Under the pieces are notes generated by a model. The model was given only the letters and a program-made list of their open reading frames with translations, had not been told where the DNA came from and did no database searches. Made by a program: the position numbers and the translations under genes. A DNA stretch of 30,360 nt. It comes from a virus. Each line of letters opens with the position of its first letter. Positions within the stretch are counted from its first letter, which is position 1. The DNA lies in the IMG/VR virus record IMGVR_UViG_3300023233_000010, positions 1-30,360 of that record. One strand, written 5' to 3'. This document shows positions 1 to 7,282 of the stretch, one piece after another.

Positions 1-966
1 AACTTCCTTGGGATTGATCACCAGCTTAATGTTCATCCGGCGCTTATGGAAATCCTCACTGCTAAAAATAAACTTGTTGAGCAGGAGCAGAAGATTATCC
101 GGCAGGGTAAAGATTCGGAGGAGGAATTTGAGGAGCCCACGGTTGCGCCAATATTGTTTGAGCAGCACAAGGATCGATTTGGAGAGTGGGATCAGCGGTT
201 ATGGCCAGTGAGCGATATTTACACCCTGTCTGATGCTTTCGGGAATTCTGCAATGGCGTCTGTGGAGGACCTCCAGAAGATCGGAGATATGTACGATACT
301 GACTGGGCGATTATGGCGGGGATGGATAGGGCGGACCCTATGAAGACCCGGACAGCGGCCAGGACAATCGTGACGGCCATAGCGAAGGGATTGGCGGGCT
401 CCCGGTCGAATCCGTATCCGGCTGACAATGCGGACGCCCCGCGGTATTTATATTTTCTTCTTCATCTGGTAGACGTTGAGGATCATTCGATTGAGGTGGT
501 GAAGGATGTCTTGACAGCCATAAAAGATGAGTATAATGGAATTGACGTGTTCGGGACTGAACGCTGGGGAGCGGTGGATACCGTGCAGTGGTGTGAGGAC
601 AATGATATCTTGCCCATAATCTATTATCCGGTATACGCTCGGCAGAGGACTATGTTCACGGAATTATATTTGGCGTACAAGAGTGGCAGGTTTAAGACCC
701 CGCCTGTTTTAGTCCGAGGGCAAAAGCAGGATGATATTCTCAAAGAAGAGGCGAGTGTGTTTGACCATAATCCCGAGGCGTCAAAGAGTAAGTTTGGGAG
801 CCCCGAGAAGTCCGAGAAGTACGGAATCCAGGATGATTGCATGTTTTCAGTGGGGTCAGCGGTGTACGCTGGGTTGAATTTAGGCGTGGACAGTTTCCGG
901 GAGCGGAAGGGTGCTAAGAGTTTTGGGATGTTTTTTAAAGCGGGGGGATTGCTGGGGAAATGGTAG
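1..966 (+). CDS. Terminase large subunit, C-terminal part (cut by left edge)
   Basis: This is the C-terminal 321 residues of the DNA-packaging motor and nuclease; the reading frame is open from base 1, so the ATPase half lies outside the window. The RNase H-like nuclease fold is suggested by an acidic strand reading AGMDRADP (Asp codon at 325), a second strand IDVFGTERWG near 541-570, and a late QDDCMFSVGSA segment near 829-858, which sits where terminases carry their last metal-binding acids (usually HDD). The protein cuts concatemeric DNA and docks on the portal, whose gene lies about 1 kb downstream, as expected for tailed phages. An ATG at 46 lies within the frame but is internal, not the start. 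The identification rests on these motifs plus gene order; the ATPase motifs cannot be checked here. Confidence 0.85.
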   Translation, partial: NFLGIDHQLNVHPALMEILTAKNKLVEQEQKIIRQGKDSEEEFEEPTVAPILFEQHKDRFGEWDQRLWPVSDIYTLSDAFGNSAMASVEDLQKIGDMYDTDWAIMAGMDRADPMKTRTAARTIVTAIAKGLAGSRSNPYPADNADAPRYLYFLLHLVDVEDHSIEVVKDVLTAIKDEYNGIDVFGTERWGAVDTVQWCEDNDILPIIYYPVYARQRTMFTELYLAYKSGRFKTPPVLVRGQKQDDILKEEASVFDHNPEASKSKFGSPEKSEKYGIQDDCMFSVGSAVYAGLNLGVDSFRERKGAKSFGMFFKAGGLLGKW

Positions 967-1166
967 AAACTAATTATATACTGGATGGTGTGAAAATCTA
1001 TGATCCAAGGGATAATTCATGGAAAGTGTCCGACAATCCGGCATTGGTTATGGCTGAGCTGGCCTGTCGAGGACATATACAAACGGGATGGAGACTCGAC
1101 AAGGCATTAGATAATACATTTTGGGATAAAATTGGGGAGCTTGCTGATTTTTGTGACGGTATTTAA
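960..1166 (+). CDS. Small protein resembling a piece of a central tail-tip (J-like) protein
   Basis: A 68-residue protein whose ATG overlaps the terminase stop by 7 bases, so translation is probably coupled. Its sequence reads like a short section of phage central tail-tip proteins: a KIYDPRDNSWK segment, then SDNPALVMAELACRG, then WDKIGELADFCDG, which matches the order seen in J-like proteins (a DPR segment, a DNPAL helix, and a final helix ending A-x-CD). Standing alone beside terminase is unusual for such a segment. It may be a conserved small phage protein that shares this fold, or a fragment moved by recombination. The function is unknown; the resemblance is from memory of the family and needs a profile search. 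Confidence 0.6.
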   Translation: MVETNYILDGVKIYDPRDNSWKVSDNPALVMAELACRGHIQTGWRLDKALDNTFWDKIGELADFCDGI

Positions 1167-1209
1167 AGACGAACTACGTGATTGTGGCATTGCAAAAAGG
1201 AGAATTCAA

Positions 1210-1596
1210 ATGAATGAAAAAGCGGAATTGACGATGGGGCGTCCTCGGGACGCACTTACAAACGAGAAATTAACCGTGTACCTCGATGTGATTAGCCTGT
1301 TCACCAGTTTTACGGACCCGAAAATTCAGCGGCAGGTTGCCAAAAGCCCACAGAAGCAAGAGGCCCTGGGGCAACAAATGGCAAAGATCGGAATGCGCTT
1401 AGCCTTGATTGGTGCGGACAGTGTTGTTAAGGGATACTGTGAGTTCCGGGAGTTGTCACAACTGGAGGGTGCAAAATCAGAGGACATTGTACGGAGTTTC
1501 GGTGATTTAATGTTGAAAATGCGAGCTGACCTGTATGGTACGCAGACTTGTGATGTGAACGATATGCTGGGATCGTTTATCGTGGGGAAGATGTGA
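1210..1596 (+). CDS. Hypothetical phage protein, helical, 128 aa
   Basis: I choose the ATG at 1210 because AAGGAG (1197-1202) stands 7 bases before it; the frame is open upstream to 1132, but that start has no ribosome site and would overlap the preceding gene. The protein is mostly helical with no signal peptide or membrane segment. The C-terminal portion, DLMLKMRADLYG followed by VNDMLGSFI, recalls unnamed proteins found in many bacterial and phage genomes that end with a similar MRKDLG...LL..FI pattern. It sits between terminase and portal, where packaging or regulatory accessory genes are common. I cannot assign a function. Confidence 0.7.
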   Translation: MNEKAELTMGRPRDALTNEKLTVYLDVISLFTSFTDPKIQRQVAKSPQKQEALGQQMAKIGMRLALIGADSVVKGYCEFRELSQLEGAKSEDIVRSFGDLMLKMRADLYGTQTCDVNDMLGSFIVGKM

Positions 1597-1683
1597 TTGT
1601 GCATTTTTTCCTTGACACTCATAAGTTTTTGTGATAGGTGATAATTATACATAAATTTTTCTTATATAAAATAATGAGATTAA
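1597..1683 (+). promoter_or_regulatory. AT-rich gap, possible promoter
   Basis: An AT-rich, non-coding stretch just upstream of the Com-like gene. It holds a consensus -35 hexamer TTGACA at 1612-1617 and several -10-like sequences (GATAAT at 1640-1645, TATACA at 1646-1651, TATAAA at 1665-1670), but none lies at the ideal 16-18 base distance from the TTGACA. A weak or activator-dependent promoter is possible. No clear ribosome site precedes the ATG at 1684. Confidence 0.3.
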
Positions 1684-1806
1684 ATGGCTGAGATTGAGAT
1701 TCGTTGCCGAAAATGTAACGCTTTATTGTTCAAAGGAAAGCGGGAATATTTAGTGCGGGGAATTTCTGTCAAATGCAGGAGTTGCAAATGTGTGAATAGA
1801 TTTTAA
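1684..1806 (+). CDS. com: Com-like zinc-finger translational regulator, 40 aa
   Basis: A 40-codon gene that is easy to miss because of its size. It encodes two CxxC pairs: IRCRKCNALLFKG near residues 7-18 and GISVKCRSCKCVNRF at residues 26-40. This pattern (RCxxC near the N-terminus, about 17 residues, IKCxxCxxxN) is the hallmark of the phage Mu Com family, small zinc proteins; Mu Com binds the mom mRNA and opens its translation start. Here there is no mom-like gene next door. Instead a long hairpin and then the portal gene follow, so a mRNA target just downstream is an attractive but unproven idea. Two stop codons (TAA TAG) end the frame. The family match is firm by motif; the target is inference. 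Confidence 0.75.
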   Translation: MAEIEIRCRKCNALLFKGKREYLVRGISVKCRSCKCVNRF

Positions 1807-1851
1807 TAGGCAGTTGAGCGTCCCGAACGCCGAATAGTCCCAGAGCTTTTC

Positions 1852-1924
1852 AAAAGCCGAATTTAGAGAAAAGACGGAATTTAGTTCAATTCCTCCTTCG
1901 TCTTTCTCTGATTCGGCTTTTTTT
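1852..1924 (+). terminator. Long hairpin with U-tract running into the portal start
   Basis: The arms AAAAGCCGAAT (1852-1862) and ATTCGGCTTTT (1911-1921) pair perfectly, and inside them AGAGAAAAGACG pairs with CGTCTTTCTCT with one bulge. A further small hairpin, GGAATT/AATTCC, caps the structure. A run of seven T ends at 1924. This has every mark of a Rho-independent terminator, yet the portal ATG begins at the next base. It could separate the upstream genes from the head operon, attenuate portal transcription, or act as a structured leader controlling portal translation. The preceding bases 1807-1851 show no gene. Confidence 0.7.
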
Positions 1925-3571
1925 ATGGAGCCCATGCCAAAACCAAAGAAACCAGAACTTACTATAAATGATGTCCCTGATAAGTATCTCGAAGTTGTTG
2001 CCCGGGAGCTGTCCATGAGTACCCCGTGGCAATACGATCCGGACGAAGCGGGTTATCGAGATCCTGACACCGGACAATCCTCCGCCTATCCTGACAAGGA
2101 TGATTCCGCGACAACCAGGAGCGTTCTACAAGAGCAGTGCTTTGTTAAAGCTACCCGAAACCCCCAGGTAGCAACTGCCACCAAAGGTCTTGTAGGGCGT
2201 CTCACTGGTTTTGGTTTTGAGACCAGTTCTGAAATTCAGCAAATACAGGATGTTATTGAGGAAATTGAGCTTGATCCTCGAAATCGTCTCTATAATTACT
2301 GGCCGAAGTACGTTGGCCGGGGAAAAATTGAAGGGGAGTTGTTTCTTTGTCTCACCTGTCATACCACGGGTTTCATAGAAGTTGATTTTATTGACCCATC
2401 CGCCATTGAATCCAGTCAAGAAGAATCCGGTATTATATTCCATCCCACTAAAACCACAACTCCCCTTATTTACTGCATAAAAGACGATGAGAACGGCGTA
2501 GATGAGCAAATCCCGTCCATTTTTATCGCTCGATACCCCGAATGGCTTGAGTATGCAAAGCAAAGTCAGGCGTATTCGTCGACCGCGCTGAAAAATAGTA
2601 AGTCCGGAAAGAAAGTTTTCAAGAAAATGGGCGGGTTCAACCGTTTCATCGTGGCATGGGATCAGGGATATATCACAAGACGAAACATTGGCCACATCCG
2701 GACGGTTCTTGAGTGGGTACAGTATTACGAGGACATTAAAAAGTATGAACTGGACCACAAGAAATCCGCGGGAGCCTATGTGTGGATTGTGAACTTCACG
2801 GACGTGAAATCGTGGATCCAGTGGTTGAAAATGTCAGATGCAGATCGGCAAAAGACAGGCATTGCAGCCAAAAAGACCCCGGGCGGAACGATGGTGCTGG
2901 GGCCAAACATGGAAATGAAGGCGTCAAACCCGAATCTACCGAATATCTCCGATTCAGATTCAGATATTATGGCCATGGTTACGTCAGGCTTAAATGAAGA
3001 ATCAGGTGTAACTACAGGGCAGTCAACCGGGACGTTTGCGTCTGTTAAGGAATCCCGGGGACCTATGAGTGACCGGACTTCTGATGAGATTGCCTATTTC
3101 GAGCGGTTCCTCCGGTATGATTTCTGGGGGAGCATTTTTTTCTTACGGTCACAAGTGACTGCATTTCCGGAATTCTTCAATGTCGAAGAGGCTGTGGCGT
3201 TTAAACCCGGGAAAAGTGACGGCGAATCCGAGCCGATTTTCAAAAAAGTCAAGAAACATCCCGAGGCTATTATCGACATCAATTTCCCGACTTCTGAAAT
3301 CAACGATATGGAATCCAGGGCGCGGAGCCTTTTTGGTGTAAAGCACAGTGATCTGAGCGATACAGCGGGGATCCCGAAATCCGAATTGGTTAAAAAATTG
3401 GGTTATGCAAATTATCCAAAAATGAGACTTCAGTATGAGACTGAAAAAAGAAAATATCCGGAATTACCAATGACAGTAGATGCGGAGAGCATCCAGGAGA
3501 GTCAGCAGGCGGAACCGGCAAGAAAGAAGGTGAAAGACGATGGCAAAGGGAGTTCCAAAGAAAAACGGTAG
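1925..3571 (+). CDS. Portal protein
   Basis: The 548-residue portal subunit forms the dodecameric ring through which DNA enters and leaves the capsid. Evidence is its length (usual range about 450-550), position after terminase and before a protease-scaffold gene, and typical content: an N-terminal segment with TRNPQVATATKGLVGRL, a central wing with FIEVDFIDPSAIE, a KYELDHKKSAGAY-like helix and a FASVKESRGPMSDRT segment as in lambda-B/HK97-like portals. The C-terminus is charged and disordered. The start is uncertain: ATG 1925 directly follows the U-run of a hairpin and has no ribosome site, while ATG 1934 has a GGAG only 3 bases upstream. No alternative start codon exists upstream because the frame closes at a TAG at 1835. 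Confidence 0.9.
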   Translation: MEPMPKPKKPELTINDVPDKYLEVVARELSMSTPWQYDPDEAGYRDPDTGQSSAYPDKDDSATTRSVLQEQCFVKATRNPQVATATKGLVGRLTGFGFETSSEIQQIQDVIEEIELDPRNRLYNYWPKYVGRGKIEGELFLCLTCHTTGFIEVDFIDPSAIESSQEESGIIFHPTKTTTPLIYCIKDDENGVDEQIPSIFIARYPEWLEYAKQSQAYSSTALKNSKSGKKVFKKMGGFNRFIVAWDQGYITRRNIGHIRTVLEWVQYYEDIKKYELDHKKSAGAYVWIVNFTDVKSWIQWLKMSDADRQKTGIAAKKTPGGTMVLGPNMEMKASNPNLPNISDSDSDIMAMVTSGLNEESGVTTGQSTGTFASVKESRGPMSDRTSDEIAYFERFLRYDFWGSIFFLRSQVTAFPEFFNVEEAVAFKPGKSDGESEPIFKKVKKHPEAIIDINFPTSEINDMESRARSLFGVKHSDLSDTAGIPKSELVKKLGYANYPKMRLQYETEKRKYPELPMTVDAESIQESQQAEPARKKVKDDGKGSSKEKR

Positions 3572-3647
3572 TGGTGGTGGAACCAGGAATAACCGTGGGC
3601 GCGGGGGTTGTAAACCGACCCGGAAAACAGGAAAAGGCAGGAAGTAA
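3540..3647 (+). CDS. Small basic Gly-rich phage peptide, 35 aa
   Basis: A 35-residue gene that begins inside the end of the portal gene, in another frame, with GAAGGTG upstream of its ATG. It ends in TAATG, sharing bases with a possible start of the next gene. The product starts MAKGVPKKNGSGGG, continues with NNRGRGGCKPTRKTG and ends GKGRK: very basic, rich in Gly and Lys/Arg, with a single Cys in the context GRGGC. I recall similar tiny GRGGC peptides next to portals in other phages, but no function is established. It might bind nucleic acid or the portal; that is inference. Codon spacing and tight overlaps make it likely to be real. Confidence 0.65.
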   Translation: MAKGVPKKNGSGGGTRNNRGRGGCKPTRKTGKGRK

Positions 3648-3670
3648 TGAAAAAAAAGGAGAAACAATCA

Positions 3671-4840
3671 ATGGAAACTACAGTTACGAAAATGCCGAAA
3701 GCGGCTCTTCATTTTATGGATCACGAAGGGTTTGCTCAAGTGAAAGATCAAGACGGCGAGGATGATTTCCAGATGGTTGCGTATAGCGGGGGGATTATTG
3801 AAGACCACTGGTATTGGGGAAATTTGTCAATTGATTTGGCGGGGATGTCTTTCCCGAAAAAACAGTATCCTATCCTTGAAAACCATGAAACGTCTAAAAA
3901 GATTGCATTTGCTAAAAAGCCGGATACCAGTATGGGGGCAATTAAATTCAATGGTGCTCAATTTGTTGATACTCCGGAAAGTAAGGAATTCAGGAAGCTA
4001 TCAAAATCCGGATTTCCGTTTGAGGCCAGTATTTATGCTTCCCCTACTTCTGTGGAAAGACTTAATAAGGGTGAAAAAGCGGAAGTGAACGGGATAGTTC
4101 TGAAGGGACCAGGGACTGTTTGGCGCAAATCTACATTCAAAGAGGCTTCGGTTTGTGTATTCGGGTATGACACCAACACAAAATCAGCGGCTTTTGCAAG
4201 TGATGAGATAGAGATAAGTCTTAAAACCATAAGCAACGCTCGGAGCGACCAAGCCGATAAACAATTTAACGAGGAGGTGAAGGAAATGAACTTTGAGCAG
4301 TTAAGCAAGGAACACCCTGAGCTTTTGGCCGAAATCGTGACTAAAACCACTGATGATGTGACCAAAGAGCTTTCTGATAAGTTCGATAAGGAAAAAACGG
4401 ACCTTGAGGACAAGCTGGCCCAGGAGCGAGATGGTCGTAGCGATGAGCGTAAGGAATCAAAGAAAGAGATTGCCGCGCTTCAGAAGTCTGATGCCATCCG
4501 CACGGAAAAGGAGCTGAAGTCTGATGCCAAAGAGATCTGGAATGAGAAATTGAGCGAGAGCACAATTCCGGATCGACTGAATGACAAGGTGAGGAATCAA
4601 GTCAGTCATGAAGATTTCATCAAAGATGACCAGCTTGATGCCGAGGCTTTCGGGAAGGCGGTCGATGCCGAGATCGAAGATTGGGAATCCAGGGGCATAA
4701 CTTCAGAAACGTCTGGTTTTGGTGTTTCGGTCAAGGAGGTTGAGGGCGAGAGCGCCAAACTGAAGAAAGAAGACCAGGCCGATGAAGATTTGGCGGATGA
4801 GATATTCGTCATGTCCGGTGGAAAAAAGGAGGTGAAGTAA
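3671..4840 (+). CDS. Prohead protease fused to scaffold
   Basis: A 389-residue capsid maturation protease with a C-terminal scaffold. I choose ATG 3671 because AAAGGAG stands 9 bases upstream; ATG 3647, giving 8 more residues, is the alternative. The protease domain (residues about 10-175) shows the serine protease pattern of the S78/U35 type: a His in YPILENHET (about residue 72), the segment GFPFEASIYA, and a Ser in FKEASVCVFGYDTNT (about residue 160). From about residue 206 onward the protein is highly charged and coiled-coil-like, as expected for a scaffold that fills the immature head and is then digested. It lies between portal and decoration protein, as lambda C/Nu3 does. Confidence 0.85.
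   Translation: METTVTKMPKAALHFMDHEGFAQVKDQDGEDDFQMVAYSGGIIEDHWYWGNLSIDLAGMSFPKKQYPILENHETSKKIAFAKKPDTSMGAIKFNGAQFVDTPESKEFRKLSKSGFPFEASIYASPTSVERLNKGEKAEVNGIVLKGPGTVWRKSTFKEASVCVFGYDTNTKSAAFASDEIEISLKTISNARSDQADKQFNEEVKEMNFEQLSKEHPELLAEIVTKTTDDVTKELSDKFDKEKTDLEDKLAQERDGRSDERKESKKEIAALQKSDAIRTEKELKSDAKEIWNEKLSESTIPDRLNDKVRNQVSHEDFIKDDQLDAEAFGKAVDAEIEDWESRGITSETSGFGVSVKEVEGESAKLKKEDQADEDLADEIFVMSGGKKEVK
4286..4840 (+). CDS. Nested in-frame scaffold protein from internal start
   Basis: Within the protease-scaffold gene, GGAGGTG (4273-4279) stands 6 bases before an in-frame ATG at 4286. This is a near-perfect ribosome site, as strong as those before the capsid genes. Starting there would give a 184-residue protein (MNFEQLSKEHPELLAEIV...) containing only the charged coiled-coil scaffold. 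The arrangement is the same as lambda C with nested Nu3, where the shorter product is made in excess and acts as the free scaffold. The sequence supports initiation here strongly; actual production of the short form is inferred. Confidence 0.7.
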   Translation: MNFEQLSKEHPELLAEIVTKTTDDVTKELSDKFDKEKTDLEDKLAQERDGRSDERKESKKEIAALQKSDAIRTEKELKSDAKEIWNEKLSESTIPDRLNDKVRNQVSHEDFIKDDQLDAEAFGKAVDAEIEDWESRGITSETSGFGVSVKEVEGESAKLKKEDQADEDLADEIFVMSGGKKEVK

Positions 4841-4841
4841 T

Positions 4842-5537
4842 ATGCCACAAGGAGATACACCATATATTTTGAGAGGTTCACAGTCCGATATGAAACGGCT
4901 GTTTTACAGTGACCCCAACAATGCTTTATCGAGGGCGATAACCATTCCTGCCGGCTACGGAATTATAGAAGCTGGTGCAGTTATGGGGATCATCACGGAG
5001 AGCACAAGTCGAGTGGATCAGTATGTGCCGTACACTGGCATTGATACTGTTGGGAACGTAGCGGCTGGAATTGCCGATCTGTTTGGGGCTGCATTCTTAG
5101 TGTCCGACCCGAGTACCGGAACGACCGGATACACTACGTTGAATGACAGCTACAAGTTTCTCGTGGGTGATCATCTGGTTTGCGGGGACAGCGATCGTGC
5201 TGGGACCGAAACGGACCTTGGCGCGATTACGGCCATTGACAGAACAACTTATACCCACATGGGGGTAATCACGGTAACGAATGCTTTTGAATCGCAAACC
5301 ATAGCCAAAGGCGCTGTGATCACCATCCAGAGCTTTGCCACAACTCCATTTGTGAAAGGCGTTGGGATTTTGGTTGGAACCGTAGATGCTGGGACGGGCG
5401 AGGACGCCAAGGGAGCGCAGGGTGTTATGGTCATCAAAAACGCCATGCTTTATAAGGATTCGCTGTATAACTATAACGCCGATGTTCTGACGGACCTTTC
5501 GGGTTCTGTTGAGAACGGGCGATACCTGGTTATGTAA
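4842..5537 (+). CDS. Head decoration protein (lambda D-like)
   Basis: A 231-residue capsid decoration protein. The start is set by AAAAGGAGGTG ending 7 bases before the ATG and overlapping the scaffold C-terminus. The segment RAITIPAGYGIIEAGAVMG is typical of head decoration proteins, which carry a hydrophobic PAG...L/I..G.V.. strand, followed by GVGILVGTVDAG and a C-terminal YNYNADVL portion. Its place, after the protease-scaffold and just before major capsid, is that of lambda D. At about 230 residues it is roughly twice the size of lambda D, with a Gly/Thr-rich beta insert in the middle (about residues 75-165). It probably sits on the capsid surface and stabilises the expanded head. Confidence 0.75.
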   Translation: MPQGDTPYILRGSQSDMKRLFYSDPNNALSRAITIPAGYGIIEAGAVMGIITESTSRVDQYVPYTGIDTVGNVAAGIADLFGAAFLVSDPSTGTTGYTTLNDSYKFLVGDHLVCGDSDRAGTETDLGAITAIDRTTYTHMGVITVTNAFESQTIAKGAVITIQSFATTPFVKGVGILVGTVDAGTGEDAKGAQGVMVIKNAMLYKDSLYNYNADVLTDLSGSVENGRYLVM

Positions 5538-5560
5538 GAAAGGAAAGGAGGTGAACAAAT

Positions 5561-6784
5561 ATGCCTATTAGTATTAGTGATATACCTGCCTTGAAGTTAA
5601 CGGTACTAAATAAGCTCGTTACCAAATTCATGGAACCACCGAATTTGATTCTGAGGAAGATGTTTAGTGCGGTAAATTACGAGTCAGCGGACATTGAATG
5701 GGAATCTCAGATCGGCAGCAGGGGTTTAACCCCGTTTGCGGCTGAGGATGCAGCGGCTCCGGATGCTGTTGTGCCGGGCAGTTCAACAAGCTCTGCTCAC
5801 GCGGCATTTTGGAAAGAAAGAACCTTTTTTGGGAGTTCTTTTTTGAACAACATTCGTCAGCTCGGGACCGACCGTAAGTATCAGAAGTCGGCCCGGACTC
5901 TCTCTCAACAGGTACGTAATCTGAGTAATAGATCGTATCGCAGGGAGGAATGGATGCTTGCCCAGATGCTCTGTAATGATGGCTTCACATATAAGGATTA
6001 TAATGATGTCTACATTACCTTGGATTACGGCATTCCCGATGACAACAAGGTTTCCCTGGGAGTTGATTACAAGTGGAGTGATGGGACCAAACGAGACATT
6101 GCTCAGGACATTTTTGCTGCAAAGCTGGTGATCAGCAATGCCAATGCGGGGATCTTGAACCATGCTATCTTCACTACGGAAGTTTTGAAGTACATGATTT
6201 TCGACGATACCATCCAGACCCTTCTGTCAAAGTCGTCTTATGGCGATGGGGATCTTTTCCAGAACCCGTTAAGCGTGATTGGCAGTTTGGTTGGAATCCA
6301 GAATATGCACCTGTATGACGAGGCGTATCAGATCCGGGCATGGATAACCACTGCCCTGACCGCTGGTGCATCCCCGACAGTGTATGTTGATAACACCACC
6401 GATTTTGAGGTGGGTGGAACTTTAACTTGTCTGGATACTTCGGCAAACACAAAAGAAGATTTAACCATTGCGTCCATAGATACAAATGCAGGGACCATTA
6501 CCTGTACCGGGACGCTTGCCTCGGCTTATAAGGCTACTGAGGATTATGTTTATATGACAAAGAAGTTTATCCCTACGGATAAGTTTGTCATGTGGGCCGA
6601 TAGTGTGGATGGCGAGCCGATTGCTGAAATGATGAAGTCTCCCCATGAACTTTCCAGAAAATGGGGTCAGCAGATTGATCGTTGGGTGAAAACCGATCCT
6701 GATGGAATCTTCGTGCGAGTTGAAGATAAGGGTTTACCCGTTCTGTATCACGAGGATGCAGTTTACCAGTTAGACGTAGCATAA
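5561..6784 (+). CDS. Major capsid protein (lambda E-like)
   Basis: The 407-residue major head subunit, HK97 fold, of the phage capsid E family. The start has AAAGGAGGTGA upstream. Family features include the N-terminal helix with MEPPNLILRKMF, the SSFLNNIRQLGTDRKYQKSA segment, WMLAQMLCNDG, FTTEVLKYMIFDD and the C-terminal VMWADSVDGEP...DPDGIFVRVEDKGLPVL. Lambda E is about 340 residues; the extra length is explained by a Thr/Ala/Gly-rich beta insertion at about residues 261-332 (TALTAGASPTVYVDNTT to SAYKATEDYVYM), inserted where the family reads straight from LYDEAY to FIPTDKF. Gene order and family resemblance make this one of the firmest calls in the window. Confidence 0.92.
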   Translation: MPISISDIPALKLTVLNKLVTKFMEPPNLILRKMFSAVNYESADIEWESQIGSRGLTPFAAEDAAAPDAVVPGSSTSSAHAAFWKERTFFGSSFLNNIRQLGTDRKYQKSARTLSQQVRNLSNRSYRREEWMLAQMLCNDGFTYKDYNDVYITLDYGIPDDNKVSLGVDYKWSDGTKRDIAQDIFAAKLVISNANAGILNHAIFTTEVLKYMIFDDTIQTLLSKSSYGDGDLFQNPLSVIGSLVGIQNMHLYDEAYQIRAWITTALTAGASPTVYVDNTTDFEVGGTLTCLDTSANTKEDLTIASIDTNAGTITCTGTLASAYKATEDYVYMTKKFIPTDKFVMWADSVDGEPIAEMMKSPHELSRKWGQQIDRWVKTDPDGIFVRVEDKGLPVLYHEDAVYQLDVA

Positions 6785-6796
6785 GGGGGTGACGGT

Positions 6797-7267
6797 ATGA
6801 AACAGAAAATGGGACCATACTCTTCCCCGGGTGCTCAAAGACAGTGGGCAGCAAATGAAGTGTCACCCATGATGGCCTTACATTCTGGTGAAATTACTGG
6901 CAATATTACTGATGCTCCTTTGGGGGCGGCAAATGTTGGTGGTAAGCTCCAGGATGTTTGGCTGTCTTGCGAGGAAAGTGGCAAGGATGATAGCAATACC
7001 TTGTCCTTAACTGTTGATGTGAAAATCAACGGGACAACTTGCCTGACCACTGCTCCCATTATTGCTCACGTGAGTGGGGAGGCGTCAAGCAACAAAACAA
7101 CTAAGGTGAGTGGTGACACTGGTATTACGCAGGCTGTAATGAGCGCGTCTGCTAATGATGTGTCTCCTGGAGATATGATAACCTATGACATGACCTTAAC
7201 CAGAACAACCAGTCCCACAACCGAGATGCGGAATTTGGCCGTGGTTGTAGCATTTGAACCTACTTAA
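6797..7267 (+). CDS. Virion-associated protein next to major capsid
   Basis: A 156-residue beta-rich protein preceded by AAGGGGGTGACGG. It contains LQDVWLSCEESGKDDSNTL, TVDVKINGTTCLTTAP and ISHVSGEAS-like text followed by TKVSGDTGITQAVMSASA; I recall proteins with these same strings just after the capsid gene in many environmental phages and prophages. They are thought to be structural, possibly a second decoration protein or fibre, but I know of no tested function. There is no signal peptide or membrane segment. The position, between major capsid and connector genes, supports a head role. Confidence 0.6.
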   Translation: MKQKMGPYSSPGAQRQWAANEVSPMMALHSGEITGNITDAPLGAANVGGKLQDVWLSCEESGKDDSNTLSLTVDVKINGTTCLTTAPIIAHVSGEASSNKTTKVSGDTGITQAVMSASANDVSPGDMITYDMTLTRTTSPTTEMRNLAVVVAFEPT

Positions 7268-7282
7268 CGGAGGGCAATCGAC

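Noticed and set aside
1892-1898. CCTCCTT, complementary to the Shine-Dalgarno consensus, in the portal leader
   Set aside because: It lies in the inner loop of a hairpin made mostly of paired arms; a 7-base match is weak evidence for ribosome or mRNA trapping.
1870-1905. TTCAATTC with a tRNA T-loop look inside the hairpin before portal
   Set aside because: The stem bases needed on each side do not pair (only one pair beside the loop), and no anticodon or acceptor arm can be drawn; the bases are explained by the terminator-like hairpin.
2126-2758. 210-codon open frame on the minus strand opposite portal
   Set aside because: It mirrors the portal gene, shows no motif or ribosome site, and every supported gene here is on the + strand.
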